Counted from the first letter of the stretch, positions 1 through 9,371 are shown. The stretch is DNA of 64,000 nucleotides from Bacteroidales bacterium (GCA_016709025.1 JADJEQ010000014.1:137597-201596), one strand, 5' to 3'. The notes: a model not told the origin generated them from the letters alone. Numbers and translations are program-made.

Positions 1-951
1 AAAAAGCCTGGTCTTATCGTTTCCGCTGCTCACTGATAGTTCTGTATTGGATGTGGGTGCAACCTGCAGGATTTCGCTCATCCAGTCGGTATCGATACCC
101 TGGACATCGGTGCCTTTGTATTCATTCCACTGCTGCGCATTCATCAAATCGAGCATACGTTCCTGCGGCATAGTCTGCCAGCCGTAAGAAGTGTTCAGGT
201 TGATGCTGGTTTTTTGAAGGTTTCCTTTTTTGGTGGTGATCAGAATCACGCCGTTCGAAGCCCTGGCTCCGTATATAGCGGTTGCGGAGGCGTCTTTCAG
301 AATGGTAACCTGATCGATGTCATTCGGATTTACATCCGACAATGCGCTGATTTCCTGACCACTGTAACCTATCTGTCCAAAACTTCCGGACAGTGCCGGC
401 ACGCCATCAATCACAATCAGCGGCTGGTTGGTCGCATTTATTGAACTACCTCCCCTGATTTTGATGGAATTCTGCCCACCCGGGGTTCCTGAGTTCTGAT
501 TGATGGTCATACCGGCAGCTTTGCCCTGGAGCACACCGTCGATGGTCCTTAGCGGGATGGTCTTGATCTCTTCCTCGTCCACCAGTCCATATGAGCCGGA
601 AATCAACTTTCTGCTGGCTGTGTTGTATCCCATTACCACTACCTCTCCCAGGTCTATATTCTCTTCTGCCATTTCGAGGTTGATTTGACGGCGTCCACTG
701 ACCGGGACTTCCTGTTTCTGCATTCCGACGAATGAGAAAACAAGCACTCCTGTCGAAGGTGCATCGAGGGTATAAAACCCGTTAACATCGGTAACCGTTC
801 CTTTCGAAGTGCCCTTTACCACAATTGTAACGCCGGGTATGGGCAATTGGTCGGCTGCCGAGGTTACTTTACCACTGATCGGTATGTCCTGAGCCTTCAG
901 CATACTGACGAGCATGGTAAACATCAGTAATAAAATGTAAGGTTTCTTCAT
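1..951 (-). CDS. SusC/RagA-family TonB-linked outer membrane receptor, N-terminal part
   Basis: This is the first 317 codons of a SusC-type receptor that leaves the window at position 1. Residues 1-21 form a signal peptide ending in KAQ. Residues about 25-100 are a carboxypeptidase-regulatory-like beta-sandwich, followed by the plug domain with the SusC hallmarks GKAAGM and LKDASATAIYGARASNG. Such proteins import oligomers across the outer membrane with a SusD lipoprotein and TonB energy. The gene starts 43 bases downstream of the stop of a secreted cyanophycinase-like gene on the same strand, so I infer co-transcription and a peptide or cyanophycin-derived substrate. The substrate itself is not shown by the sequence. 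A SusD partner would lie outside the window. Confidence 0.93.
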   Translation of the reverse strand, partial: MKKPYILLLMFTMLVSMLKAQDIPISGKVTSAADQLPIPGVTIVVKGTSKGTVTDVNGFYTLDAPSTGVLVFSFVGMQKQEVPVSGRRQINLEMAEENIDLGEVVVMGYNTASRKLISGSYGLVDEEEIKTIPLRTIDGVLQGKAAGMTINQNSGTPGGQNSIKIRGGSSINATNQPLIVIDGVPALSGSFGQIGYSGQEISALSDVNPNDIDQVTILKDASATAIYGARASNGVILITTKKGNLQKTSINLNTSYGWQTMPQERMLDLMNAQQWNEYKGTDVQGIDTDWMSEILQVAPTSNTELSVSSGNDKTRLF

Positions 952-960
952 ACAATTTGC

Positions 961-994
961 GTTTGGTTGGTTGTGTTGGTTGGTTGGTTGGTTG
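961..994. repeat. Tetranucleotide repeat in the susC leader
   Basis: Eight GGTT-like units (CCAA on the coding strand), interrupted once by TGTG, fill most of the 43-base gap between the upstream hydrolase stop and the SusC start. Read on the minus strand it is the 5' leader of the receptor mRNA. Slippage here would change leader length, not the reading frame. Confidence 0.8.
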
Positions 995-2260
995 CTATTT
1001 GATTTTTGTTATTGTAACTTTTACAGGACTGATATCCAGGCGGATATCTGATACCGAATACTCATCCTCTTCACGGGCATTCTCAAAATAATATCCCTGG
1101 CTCGATGGTTTTTTTGTAAAGGTAAGCAGGAACGCATTTTCATCGTCGGTAAAATTCAGATTGGAAACGGTTTCAGCACCTTTATTGTCGATCAGATTGA
1201 TGGTAATCACATCGCGCAGGGTTGAGCCGTTGGCCGATAAGATACCCGCCTGGGCCGGATGTTCACGCTTATAGTACTCGTTACCCCTGGTAGCTTTTTT
1301 GCCGGTGGCAGGGATCAGTTCACCGGTAGTCATCAGGTATGAATCTCCGTTTTCAAGATAGCTCACCGAAAGGTTTGTTATCTCAGGTAGTCCCTGCTGG
1401 TAGGAAATTAAAGCTTCCGATGCGTTTAAAATGGTAAGGCCTGCCGCCCCGGCAACGTCTATTTTACGCTCTGAAGCAGAATAGATGAGTGCGGTATTTT
1501 CATCGACTCCAAAAGCAAGATTAAATTTCTCTTTTGAATTCATGAGCGCCACTACCAGCCGCCCGATTCTTGCCCGCTGGTTAAAGTGCTGATCAACGAT
1601 CCCTTCCGGGAAAAAGCCCATTCCTTTGGAGAGCAGCAGTGCATCCGATTCCTCGTTTTCCGGTCCGTTGTCTTTGATGATGCCCAGTTTCAAGGCGCCC
1701 AGGCTATTCCCGTTGCCGATCATAATTTCGCTCATAATGGCTGCGCCGGCACTGCTGCCACCGATAACCCCTCCCCTGTTGTACACTTCCCACACAGCCT
1801 GAAGCACGGGCGTAGGATTGCCGTCGGGCATGGTCAGCGCCAGCATGGTGCGCATCTGATCGCCCCCGGTAAACCATACCCCGGTACAATTCCGAACAGT
1901 CCTCGCAAGTCGCTTATCGTTCGCATTGCCGGCCCATTTCGATTCATCCGCATCTTTGGTACTGTCATCATCCATTACCGATATGCTGATCAGGTGGATG
2001 TTCTCTTCTCTGACGCCATAAGCCTTTAATGTCTTGCTGATGCTGACCCACGATTGCACCGGAACACCGCTTGCAGAAGGAATCACTGCAAAACTGGCTT
2101 TCTCCGGGCCACCGGCAAGCGCAATCATCCTCGTGTAAACCTCCTTGTTATCGGGGCTGAGACCACCTCCGACAATCACCAGGTTGCCTTTGGAGTTCTG
2201 GCTGATTGCTGCGTATCCACACAATATCAGTGACAAAACAAACGCTGCTTTTCTAATCAT
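995..2260 (-). CDS. Cyanophycinase-like peptidase S51, secreted
   Basis: A 421-residue protein with an N-terminal signal peptide (about residues 1-20). The S51 fold is marked by FTGGDQ near residue 130 and the nucleophile elbow GGSSAGA at about 167-173, whose serine is the predicted catalytic residue. S51 cyanophycinases cut the multi-L-arginyl-poly-L-aspartate polymer cyanophycin to beta-Asp-Arg dipeptides. The C-terminal 150 residues are an extra beta-rich region outside the core fold. It lies 10 bases downstream of a second S51 gene and just upstream of SusC, so the three probably form one operon. Cyanophycin as the substrate is inferred from family and context. Other S51 members hydrolyse ordinary Asp-peptides. 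Confidence 0.85.
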   Translation of the reverse strand: MIRKAAFVLSLILCGYAAISQNSKGNLVIVGGGLSPDNKEVYTRMIALAGGPEKASFAVIPSASGVPVQSWVSISKTLKAYGVREENIHLISISVMDDDSTKDADESKWAGNANDKRLARTVRNCTGVWFTGGDQMRTMLALTMPDGNPTPVLQAVWEVYNRGGVIGGSSAGAAIMSEIMIGNGNSLGALKLGIIKDNGPENEESDALLLSKGMGFFPEGIVDQHFNQRARIGRLVVALMNSKEKFNLAFGVDENTALIYSASERKIDVAGAAGLTILNASEALISYQQGLPEITNLSVSYLENGDSYLMTTGELIPATGKKATRGNEYYKREHPAQAGILSANGSTLRDVITINLIDNKGAETVSNLNFTDDENAFLLTFTKKPSSQGYYFENAREEDEYSVSDIRLDISPVKVTITKIK

Positions 2261-2270
2261 CCGATTGAAT

Positions 2271-4250
2271 TTAGTTTTTTATAAATCTGCCTGAAGCAAT
2301 GACACTGTTGCTGATGTCTATCAAGCGAATGCTGTAGAATCCCGGTGTAAGTTTAAGTACATCAATAACATCATCATCTCCGGAAAATATGCCTCTTTGA
2401 ATCACCCTTCCATCGGACCCGATTATTTCCCAGCTTGTATCTCTGTATGATTGGGAAAGGCTGAGGGCATCATAAACAGGGTTCGGGAAAAGGGATAGTT
2501 TCTGTATTCCGTTTCCGGCCGTGTTTATCCCGGCTGCCGAAACATCACCCAATATAAAGGGTGTTGTGTAATCGATCAAATCCATCCTGAGCTTTTCGAA
2601 ACCGGCAACCATCCTGGCTGCACCTGCGTTTCCTGAACCTGTCTGCTGCGAAAAACCGGTCAGGTTGCCTTCGTTGGTCAACACCATCAGGGGAGCAGTT
2701 CCGTATCCTGTAAGGGTGGCCTTGCCTTCGGAAGGAGAAAATTTCATGTAATTGTGGTTGGTCAGCCAGATACCATACTTCAGGGTATCCAGCGCCATGG
2801 CATAGGGAACAGCCGTGGCCGTATTTTCATAGATATCGCTATCAAGGAAAGTCTGGGGCATAATCACCGTATGGCTTAGAAGTGAGAGACCGGGTGTAAA
2901 GGTCATCTCACCATACCACGACGAAAGGTAAGTAAGGTAATTGCCGACAACTGTTCTGCCTGCCAGCCGGGCATCTTCTCCGGCAAAAGCACTGATCATT
3001 CCATCGCTGCGAAGCTTTTGTGCCAACAGGGTTCCGTTTGAAGTCAGCAAAAACTGACTGAAGGTCGTTTCATTGTTTTTCAAAAAAAGAATTTTAGCAG
3101 CGCTGCCAATGGCACTAGCCAGCTCAGCATCTGTACCGAGCGCGGTGGTTGGGTTATAGACTGAAACACCCGAAGCACCGGCCTCCAAAACCTTTGTTTT
3201 AAAACTTTCTGCAAGTGTATTCTCGCCGGAGAGGATCAGAACCACAGCGTCCGAAAGGCCGCTGTTTGTCACGAGGTCGGTAATCATCGTCAGGTTGTCG
3301 TTCAGCAGATTGCTCCCACTTGCCAGAACCGTGTAGTTTCCCTGCTCCGACTGACCCGTGGTATTGATCGTGCGATCGAGTGTGGAAAATGAAAATTCCC
3401 CGGTATTAAAATCATAAGTACAGCCTTTTAGTAACTGAACCACCTCAATGGAATCAGCCAGTAATTTGTTGCCATTCTGGCTGAAACTGCCTGCGGATTT
3501 ATAGAAATTGGCGCAACCGGTTCCGTACACTGTACCAAGGCCGTTTTCATCAATGGTCATGCAGGTCATATCATCCATTCCCAGACCAAAAATGTTCTCA
3601 TCGTGGTTGAACTTATAATTGGCCAGAAATCCCGCCAACCTGCCAAATCTTGCCCGCTCCGCAAAATGGGTGTCGTAAACAAAGCCCGGTTGCAGGTCAA
3701 AGAAATCATTCTCCAGCGTTACATATTGATTGTTGGGATTTTCGATGCACTCGTACGAATAAACCGTCCCGTTTTCCGCAGTAAATGCGATGGATGACAG
3801 TATGTGCATGCCGGCAGAAGTCCCTCCGATACAACCACCCTGGCTGAATTTTAAGTTTACCGCATCCTGAAGTTTTGTTCCCCGATAAAAATCATAGTAT
3901 TCATATTGGTCGCCACCCCGGAAAAAGATGACATCATAAGTCATCAGGGTATCGTAGGTAGCCTGGCTGTCGGCACTGTCGCGCGTGGCAATGGCAAATT
4001 CCATGGCAAAAGCGGCCCCGCACTGATTCTTCATATACGGGGCCAGGCTGCCGGTCTCTGTTCCTATAATGGCAACCCGTTTCCCTTCAACCGCCCAGCG
4101 GTAAGGAGGCGTACTCCAGGAGTTGGCTCCGTTCTTTTCAGAACCACCACCAACAATCAGCTGCCTGCCCTGAGCTGATAATTCCTGAGTGCCTAGAATT
4201 ATCAACACTATGATAATGAGACTATAATAAAAATTATTCTTAACCTGCAT
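2271..4250 (-). CDS. Cyanophycinase-like S51 hydrolase with T9SS C-terminal sorting domain
   Basis: A 659-residue protein. The start at 4250 is chosen because a signal peptide (MQVKNN.. ending near SAQ, residue 27) begins there, although the frame stays open to 4319. The S51 core has RGGDQ near residue 111 and the nucleophile motif GGTSAGM at 142-148. The last 80 residues (LFPNPV.., then a beta-sandwich ending in GRFIKN) match a type IX secretion sorting domain, so the enzyme is predicted to be exported to the cell surface or outside. The middle region (about 330-560) has no family I recognise. It is the first gene of the apparent operon hydrolase-hydrolase-SusC, which fits extracellular depolymerisation before uptake. 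Confidence 0.85.
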   Translation of the reverse strand: MQVKNNFYYSLIIIVLIILGTQELSAQGRQLIVGGGSEKNGANSWSTPPYRWAVEGKRVAIIGTETGSLAPYMKNQCGAAFAMEFAIATRDSADSQATYDTLMTYDVIFFRGGDQYEYYDFYRGTKLQDAVNLKFSQGGCIGGTSAGMHILSSIAFTAENGTVYSYECIENPNNQYVTLENDFFDLQPGFVYDTHFAERARFGRLAGFLANYKFNHDENIFGLGMDDMTCMTIDENGLGTVYGTGCANFYKSAGSFSQNGNKLLADSIEVVQLLKGCTYDFNTGEFSFSTLDRTINTTGQSEQGNYTVLASGSNLLNDNLTMITDLVTNSGLSDAVVLILSGENTLAESFKTKVLEAGASGVSVYNPTTALGTDAELASAIGSAAKILFLKNNETTFSQFLLTSNGTLLAQKLRSDGMISAFAGEDARLAGRTVVGNYLTYLSSWYGEMTFTPGLSLLSHTVIMPQTFLDSDIYENTATAVPYAMALDTLKYGIWLTNHNYMKFSPSEGKATLTGYGTAPLMVLTNEGNLTGFSQQTGSGNAGAARMVAGFEKLRMDLIDYTTPFILGDVSAAGINTAGNGIQKLSLFPNPVYDALSLSQSYRDTSWEIIGSDGRVIQRGIFSGDDDVIDVLKLTPGFYSIRLIDISNSVIASGRFIKN

Positions 4251-4282
4251 ACAGGGAAATAATGTCCGAAAATTTACTACAT

Positions 4283-4290
4283 CAAACTTA
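4283..4290 (-). promoter_or_regulatory. Candidate -7 box for the S51-SusC operon
   Basis: TAAGTTTG on the minus strand matches the Bacteroidota TAnnTTTG -7 element and would place transcription start about 25 bases before the 4250 start codon. No clear -33 TTG lies at the expected distance, so this is tentative. Confidence 0.35.
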
Positions 4291-4505
4291 CAATATTTCT
4301 TCCTTTCATAAAAGCACATTTTTACATTTGTTATACTCCGGAAAACCGCTTAAACCAATGGGTACAGAATAATCCGTTTTCACAATGAACGCTTATTCAA
4401 AAACCAAAATCCGGGAATCAACAACATGAAACGCAACATTACGGTTGTATGGACACATCTTGTCGTATCCCTAAAAATGCCGTTTGATGCAGACTTTTTT
4501 TTATT

Positions 4506-4755
4506 CTGTAACTCTGAAACCTCACCCCCCAACCCCCTCTCCACCTCATCCGCCCTTCGGGCACCTTCTCCTCAATGAGAAGGAAATCGGACTTTTTACT
4601 TTATTGGCGAGGGGGAGCCGGAAGCCTTTTTCACACAGCCACCTTGTAACTGAAACCATGTAACTGTGTAACTCGGCGATTCTGAAACCTGAATCTGGAA
4701 CCCTAAACTCACCCTGCGACCTGAAACCCTGTAACTCTGTAACTCTGAAACTTTG
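4506..4755. repeat. Degenerate CTGTAACTCTGAAAC repeat cluster
   Basis: The intergenic region holds many imperfect copies of 7-8 base units such as CTGTAACT and CTGAAACC, denser toward 4640-4755, interrupted by a C-rich stretch with a GCCC-TTC-GGGC hairpin near 4550. The same units occur in reverse orientation at 10012-10090. No coding potential is visible. Confidence 0.7.
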
Positions 4756-4756
4756 T

Positions 4757-4764
4757 TAACTTTG
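4757..4764 (+). promoter_or_regulatory. Candidate -7 box for iadA
   Basis: TAACTTTG matches TAnnTTTG and lies 20 bases before the start codon at 4784, directly after the repeat cluster. No -33 TTG is obvious. Confidence 0.4.
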
Positions 4765-4783
4765 TCATTCAAAAACCCATCAG

Positions 4784-5950
4784 ATGCTTACACTTGTAAA
4801 AAATGCCGAAATATATGCCCCGGAGAAACTGGGTTGCATGGATGTATTGCTTGCCGGATCAAAGATCGCTGCCATTGCGAAGGAGATAAACCTGCCGGAT
4901 TCGCTCCCTGTAAAAGTGATAGATGCGACCGGACTTTTCCTTACACCCGGACTGATTGATGCCCATGTGCACATTGCCGGAGCCGGTGGTGAAGGCGGAC
5001 CCGCCAGCCGTACACCCGAAATGTTGCTGAGCGATATGATCTCAGCCGGAGTAACCACCGTAGTAGGATGCCTCGGCACCGACGGCATCACCCGGAGTGT
5101 GGAAAGTGTGCTGATGAAAGTGAAATCACTTCGTGCTGAAGGCGTATCGGCATGGATGTACACCGGTGCCTACCAGGTGCCAACACCCACCATTACCGGT
5201 GATTATGCCAGAGATATTGCCCTGATTGAAGAGGTAATCGGCGTGGGGGAAGTAGCCATTTCCGACCACCGATCTTCCGTCCCGACTACCGACGAACTTA
5301 CCCGGATTACCGCCCACGCAAGAGTTGCCGGCATGCTCAGCGGGAAGGCCGGAATCATCAATATCCATATGGGGGATGCCAGGGAGCCTTTCAAACCTTT
5401 GTACAAAGTTGTTGAAGCCAGTGAAATGAGTTTGCGACAATTTTTACCAACCCACATCAACCGCAACGATTATATTTTTGAGGATGCCAAAACATACGGT
5501 TTAAAAGGATACCTGGATATTACCACTAGTTCGTATCCCTATTATCCCGATGAAGAAATCAAACCTGCAACCGCATTGAAGCTCCTTATAGAAGCCGGAG
5601 TCCCGTCCGATCACATTACCTTCACCTCCGACGCCTGCGGTTCATTGCCTGGCTTTGATCCGGCTACCGGAGAGCTGATAAAAATGGAAACAGGCAAACC
5701 CTCATCGAACCTGCGCGAACTGCGCGATGCCGTTGAAGTGGAAAAGGTTCCGCTGGAGATTGCCCTGAAAGTGCTGACTTCGAACCCTGCCCGGATACTC
5801 AAACTGAAGCAGAAAGGTAAAATCGCAATTGGAATGGATGCCGATGTGCTGCTGCTCGATAAAGACCTGAAACTTACAGGTGTTTTTGCAATGGGCGTAC
5901 AGGTGGTCGAAAACGGGGTATTGCTTAAGAAAGGGGCTTACGAGAATTAA
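4784..5950 (+). CDS. iadA: Isoaspartyl (beta-aspartyl) dipeptidase, M38 family
   Basis: A 388-residue cytosolic amidohydrolase without signal peptide. Visible signatures are the metal-binding DAHVH near residue 60, NIHMGD, PTHINR and TSDACGSLP, typical of IadA. The enzyme hydrolyses beta-aspartyl dipeptides, including the beta-Asp-Arg released by cyanophycinases. It is divergent from the two secreted S51 hydrolases and SusC, so the locus would encode cleavage outside, import, and final hydrolysis inside. That pathway is an inference from the combination of families. The length matches the family and the frame is intact. Confidence 0.92.
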   Translation: MLTLVKNAEIYAPEKLGCMDVLLAGSKIAAIAKEINLPDSLPVKVIDATGLFLTPGLIDAHVHIAGAGGEGGPASRTPEMLLSDMISAGVTTVVGCLGTDGITRSVESVLMKVKSLRAEGVSAWMYTGAYQVPTPTITGDYARDIALIEEVIGVGEVAISDHRSSVPTTDELTRITAHARVAGMLSGKAGIINIHMGDAREPFKPLYKVVEASEMSLRQFLPTHINRNDYIFEDAKTYGLKGYLDITTSSYPYYPDEEIKPATALKLLIEAGVPSDHITFTSDACGSLPGFDPATGELIKMETGKPSSNLRELRDAVEVEKVPLEIALKVLTSNPARILKLKQKGKIAIGMDADVLLLDKDLKLTGVFAMGVQVVENGVLLKKGAYEN

Positions 5951-5983
5951 GATTTCCTATAGAAATTGCTTACGCAACCGGGT

Positions 5984-6892
5984 TCAGAAATAATCAACCT
6001 TTGCAAAGCTCCTCTTTACCGTCTTGCTGTACTTCATTTGCGGGTAGCCGAATATCACGATGATTGAATCGTTCATTTTAGCGGGCAGGCCATATTTCTG
6101 TTTGAAATCTTTGCCGGTGTTTTTCAGGAATGGCCCCACGCTGCCGATCATACAGGCACCCAGTCCCAGCGATTCGGCCGCCAGGGTGGCATAGGTCGCA
6201 GCAATGTAAGGATCGGCCGGATCCGACATATTCCCGTAAAACATCATGGCCAGGGGAGCATCGTAGAGCAGGTAGTTCTCGTCCCTTTTTCGCGATTCGG
6301 CAAAGAATTCAACCAAAGGAACCACAAACGACTTAAACATCAGGTAGTTATCCTTGCTCATAAAAGGACGCATTAATGACATTGGCAGTGGTGAAACCAT
6401 CCACTTCATGCGGTCCAACAGATCAAAAAAGTCATATGAAAATTGTCGCACCTTCTCCTTTGTGTTGAGCACCATCACACCAACATCGGAAGGCGGCAAA
6501 CCCATGGGAGCGGTGGATGCAAGTGACAGTATCTTATCAATCACCTCCTGCTCAACGGGCCTGTTTTTAAAATCACGGACGCTGCGCCGGTTCAGCAATA
6601 ACTGATAAAGCTGATTATAATCCGGAAGGTCATCGCGTTTCAACGGGGCATAATCTTCAGGACTTAAGGTGCGTCCTTCCACCATAATGGCATCGTGTGG
6701 GCATACCGCCACGCATTGTCCGCAGCCAATACAGCCAAACAGGGGTTTTGGACTTACTTTCAGCGTTTTATCCTCTATTACCAGGGAGAAATCTTTGCAT
6801 ACTTTAACACAGAGCCCGCATACTGTGCATTTTGAATGATCAATAAGAATACTGGCATTTTCGGTTCCGGTACGGCTGGTGGCGACTGACAT
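5984..6892 (-). CDS. Nitroreductase-family protein with N-terminal 2[4Fe-4S] ferredoxin domain
   Basis: A 302-residue protein. Residues about 17-75 carry two cluster-binding motifs, CTVCGLCVKVC and CIGCGQCVAVCPH. From about 105 the FMN-binding nitroreductase fold begins with NRRSVRDF. The ferredoxin fusion suggests electrons arrive from a reduced ferredoxin or are passed internally to FMN. The physiological substrate is unknown. It stands alone, convergent to iadA. The frame is intact and the length normal for this fusion family. Confidence 0.9.
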   Translation of the reverse strand: MSVATSRTGTENASILIDHSKCTVCGLCVKVCKDFSLVIEDKTLKVSPKPLFGCIGCGQCVAVCPHDAIMVEGRTLSPEDYAPLKRDDLPDYNQLYQLLLNRRSVRDFKNRPVEQEVIDKILSLASTAPMGLPPSDVGVMVLNTKEKVRQFSYDFFDLLDRMKWMVSPLPMSLMRPFMSKDNYLMFKSFVVPLVEFFAESRKRDENYLLYDAPLAMMFYGNMSDPADPYIAATYATLAAESLGLGACMIGSVGPFLKNTGKDFKQKYGLPAKMNDSIIVIFGYPQMKYSKTVKRSFAKVDYF

Positions 6893-7020
6893 GCTGATTT
6901 GTTTTAAAGTACAAAACTATGATCTGAGTGGTCAATATTCCAAGAAATTATTCTTGAATAGCGTTTTTGGGGGGTTGGATCTGGAATAAAGATCGTTTAA
7001 TCCAATCATTGAAACACTCC

Positions 7021-7050
7021 TTGAAATTATACAGGAATTTCTTAACTTTG
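7021..7050 (+). promoter_or_regulatory. Bacteroidota-type promoter of the toxin-antitoxin pair
   Basis: TTG at 7021-7023, a 19-base spacer, then TAACTTTG at 7043-7050, matching TTTG-N19/21-TAnnTTTG. The predicted start of transcription is some 12 bases before the antitoxin ATG at 7069. Confidence 0.55.
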
Positions 7051-7068
7051 CTTAAAATCCAATCGAAA

Positions 7069-7305
7069 ATGACAACAATAGAATTAAAAAACATTCTCAT
7101 TCATAAAATTTCCGGGATAGATGATGTGTCTTTTCTCAATGCGATTAAAACCATTATCGAAACGAAATCTCAATCGATAATTTACAAGACATCCCCGGAG
7201 CAACAGCAAAATATAGCTGAAGGCATGGAGCAATTTGCAAACGGAGAATTTTTTACGAATGAAAAATTAGAATCAGACATTGACAAATGGTTCGAAGAAA
7301 AATAA
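7069..7305 (+). CDS. Antitoxin of a RelE/ParE-type toxin-antitoxin pair
   Basis: A 78-residue acidic protein. The frame is open further upstream, but the ATG at 7069 lies just after a promoter and gives the usual antitoxin length. An N-terminal helical region is followed by a flexible C-terminal part (EGMEQFANGEFFTNEKL..WFEEK) of the kind that wraps the toxin. Its stop overlaps the toxin start by 19 bases, the usual translational coupling of such modules. I recognise it mainly by context. Confidence 0.75.
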   Translation: MTTIELKNILIHKISGIDDVSFLNAIKTIIETKSQSIIYKTSPEQQQNIAEGMEQFANGEFFTNEKLESDIDKWFEEK

Positions 7306-7583
7306 TCTGGTCTCCAAAAGCCCGGCTTAACCTCATTAATATATTGGATTTTTATTATAAACGAAACGGGTCAATCGACTATAGTCGTAAGCTTAATTTA
7401 AGAATTAAAAGATCAATAAAATTACTTGAGAAATTCGCTGAAACAGGCTTTCAAACAGATATTGAAAACATCAGGGTGTTAATAGTCGGAGACTATTGTA
7501 TTTTTTATCGATATGATCAGGAAATTATAGAAATAATAACCATTTGGGATAGCAGACAAAACCCTGACAAACTTAAACTATAG
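7287..7583 (+). CDS. RelE/ParE-family toxin
   Basis: A 98-residue basic protein with the RelE/ParE pattern: KIIWSPKARLNL at the N-terminus, a helical pair, then the strands VLIVGDYCIFYRYD and IIEIITIWDSRQNP. ParE members poison DNA gyrase and RelE members cleave mRNA at the ribosome. The ending IWDSRQNP is more ParE-like. It overlaps the antitoxin gene by 19 bases. Both frames are intact, so the pair is probably functional. Confidence 0.85.
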   Translation: MVRRKIIWSPKARLNLINILDFYYKRNGSIDYSRKLNLRIKRSIKLLEKFAETGFQTDIENIRVLIVGDYCIFYRYDQEIIEIITIWDSRQNPDKLKL

Positions 7584-7696
7584 CGAAATTCATTATCTAA
7601 CACTAAAATCCGGAAGACATAAAATGGACAATTAAATCTAAACCTATACAACTTGTCAGGATATTGATTGTTTAACGAACGAATTCTTCCCTAATT

Positions 7697-9125
7697 ATGA
7701 ATATCCTGCTTACCGGCGCCACCGGTTACATTGGCAAACGATTACTCCCGGCTTTATTGGCCAATGGTCACGAAGTAACCTGCATTGTCCGCGACAGACA
7801 ACGATTTCAGCACGAAACAGGCGGCCGCCTGAAAATTATAGAAGCCGATCTGCTAAACAGTGATTCTTTAACCATTCCCGGACCCGAAACAGATGTCGCC
7901 TTTTACCTGATTCATTCAATGGGTGCCGCCATTGATAAGTTTGAGGAGCTTGAAATCAGGTCAGCCAATAATTTCATTCAGGCAATCAAAGGAAGCAAGG
8001 TAAAACAAATCATCTACCTGAGCGGACTTCAGAATCCTGACGCGGCATCACCACACCTGCAATCGCGGCTGATGGTTGAGCAACTGCTGATGAACAGCGG
8101 CGTGCCTTGTACCACACTCAGGGCAGGCATTATTGTTGGTTCTGGCAGTGCCTCCTTCGAAATTATCCGCGACCTTTCCGAAAAACTTCCGGTAATGGTT
8201 ACGCCCCGATGGCTGGATATCCGCTGCCAGCCAATTGCTGTCAGAGATGTGATCAACAGCCTGATGGCTGCAATGCTAAATCCGGAGGCAACAGGCAGGA
8301 TTCTTGACATTGGCGGCCCTGATGTATTGTCATACAAGCAGATGTTGCTTCAGTATGCCGAAGTGAGAGGCCTGAAAAGGTTTATTATCGTATTGCCACT
8401 GATGACCCCACGGCTTTCATCCTACTGGTTGTACTTTGTAACAAGCACTTCCTACAAACTAGCTGTTAACCTGGTAAACAGTATGAAGGTTGAGGTAATC
8501 TGCCGTGAAAATGCAATTGAAAGCCTTACCGGAAAACAGCCTTTAACCTATAAAGAAGCCATTGCCATGGCATTTGATACATTGCCCGGCACGATGTAAC
8601 TTCGAGCTGGAAAGATTCTCTGGTAAGCTCCAGCGCGTTGCCCAACCTGAATGAATACATCACTGTTCCGGAGCACGGTTGTCTTCGTGATCACAGGGAA
8701 ACAGAAATCAAAGCTCCACGGGTGGAGGTAATTTCTAATGTATGGAGTGTCGGCGGTGAAAAAGGCTGGTATTATGCCAATTGGCTTTGGAAGATAAGGG
8801 GCTATATGGATAAAATGGTTGGAGTACCGGACTCAGACGCGGACGCACCAATCAGGACGATATCAACGCCGGTGATGCACTCGACTTCTGGCGTGTGTTA
8901 CTTGCCGACCGGGCCAAAGGACGATTGCTCCTCTATGCAGAAATGAAACTTCCGGGTGAAGCCTGGCTCGAATTCAGGCTGGAGGAAAGCAACGGCAAGA
9001 CCCTGCTGAAACAAACCGCGACTTTCCGTCCCAAAGGACTTACCGGCCGGCTTTACTGGTATTCGGTGTGGCCATTGCACCAGATTATTTTCAGGGGAAT
9101 GAACCGGAAAATGGCCGGATGGTGA
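7697..9125 (+). CDS. NAD(P)-binding SDR/NmrA-like protein with C-terminal DUF2867 domain (two frameshifts)
   Basis: Residues 1-300 are an atypical short-chain dehydrogenase with the N-terminal dinucleotide motif TGATGYIGKRL. The same protein family continues into a DUF2867 domain, found here in two other frames: WKDSLVSSSALPNL.. to GYMDKMVG (from about 8608), then GLRRGRTNQDDINAGDALDFW.. to IIFRGMNRKMAGW. Shifts lie near 8590 and near 8830. Joined, the product is about 475 residues, the usual length of the fusion. The domains suggest a membrane-lipid or quinone-related oxidoreductase, but the role is not established. Each shift is a single base, so sequence error or recent inactivation are both possible. 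Confidence 0.75.
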
Positions 9126-9145
9126 AAATTATAATCATTTACTGA

Positions 9146-9346
9146 TGTTACGCACACTGCTGTTGTAAAGTGCTGCCGGGAGGTGAATTTGTCAGGTCAG
9201 GAAAAAATGCAATGCTAAAAGTACCTTCAGTAGTAGTGCCGGGTGAATATAATTTTCTGATCAATCCATCCCACCCCGATAGCAAGGGCATTGTGATCAA
9301 ATCTGCGGAAGCGTTTGAATTTGACAGCCGTTTTTTTATGCGCTGA
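9146..9346 (+). pseudogene. C-terminal remnant of a RES-domain toxin
   Basis: About 58 codons ending at 9346 read AMLKVPSVVVPGEYNF, LINPSHPDSKGI and FEFDSRFF, which is the characteristic end of RES-domain NAD+-consuming toxins (partners of Xre/MbcA-type antitoxins). No start or upstream two-thirds of the domain is present, because the DUF2867 gene ends immediately before it. It is a truncated relic, not a working toxin. Confidence 0.6.
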
Positions 9347-9371
9347 GTTTTGTGCAGTAAGTGCGCCGGAT

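Noticed and set aside
1586..2029. A 147-codon open frame opposite the S51 hydrolase
   Set aside because: Antisense to a clear S51 gene with catalytic motifs. The translation shows no recognisable domain.
4545..4565. GCCC-TTC-GGGC hairpin as a terminator
   Set aside because: The stem is only 4 bp with no T-run, and it lies within the repeat cluster far from any gene end.
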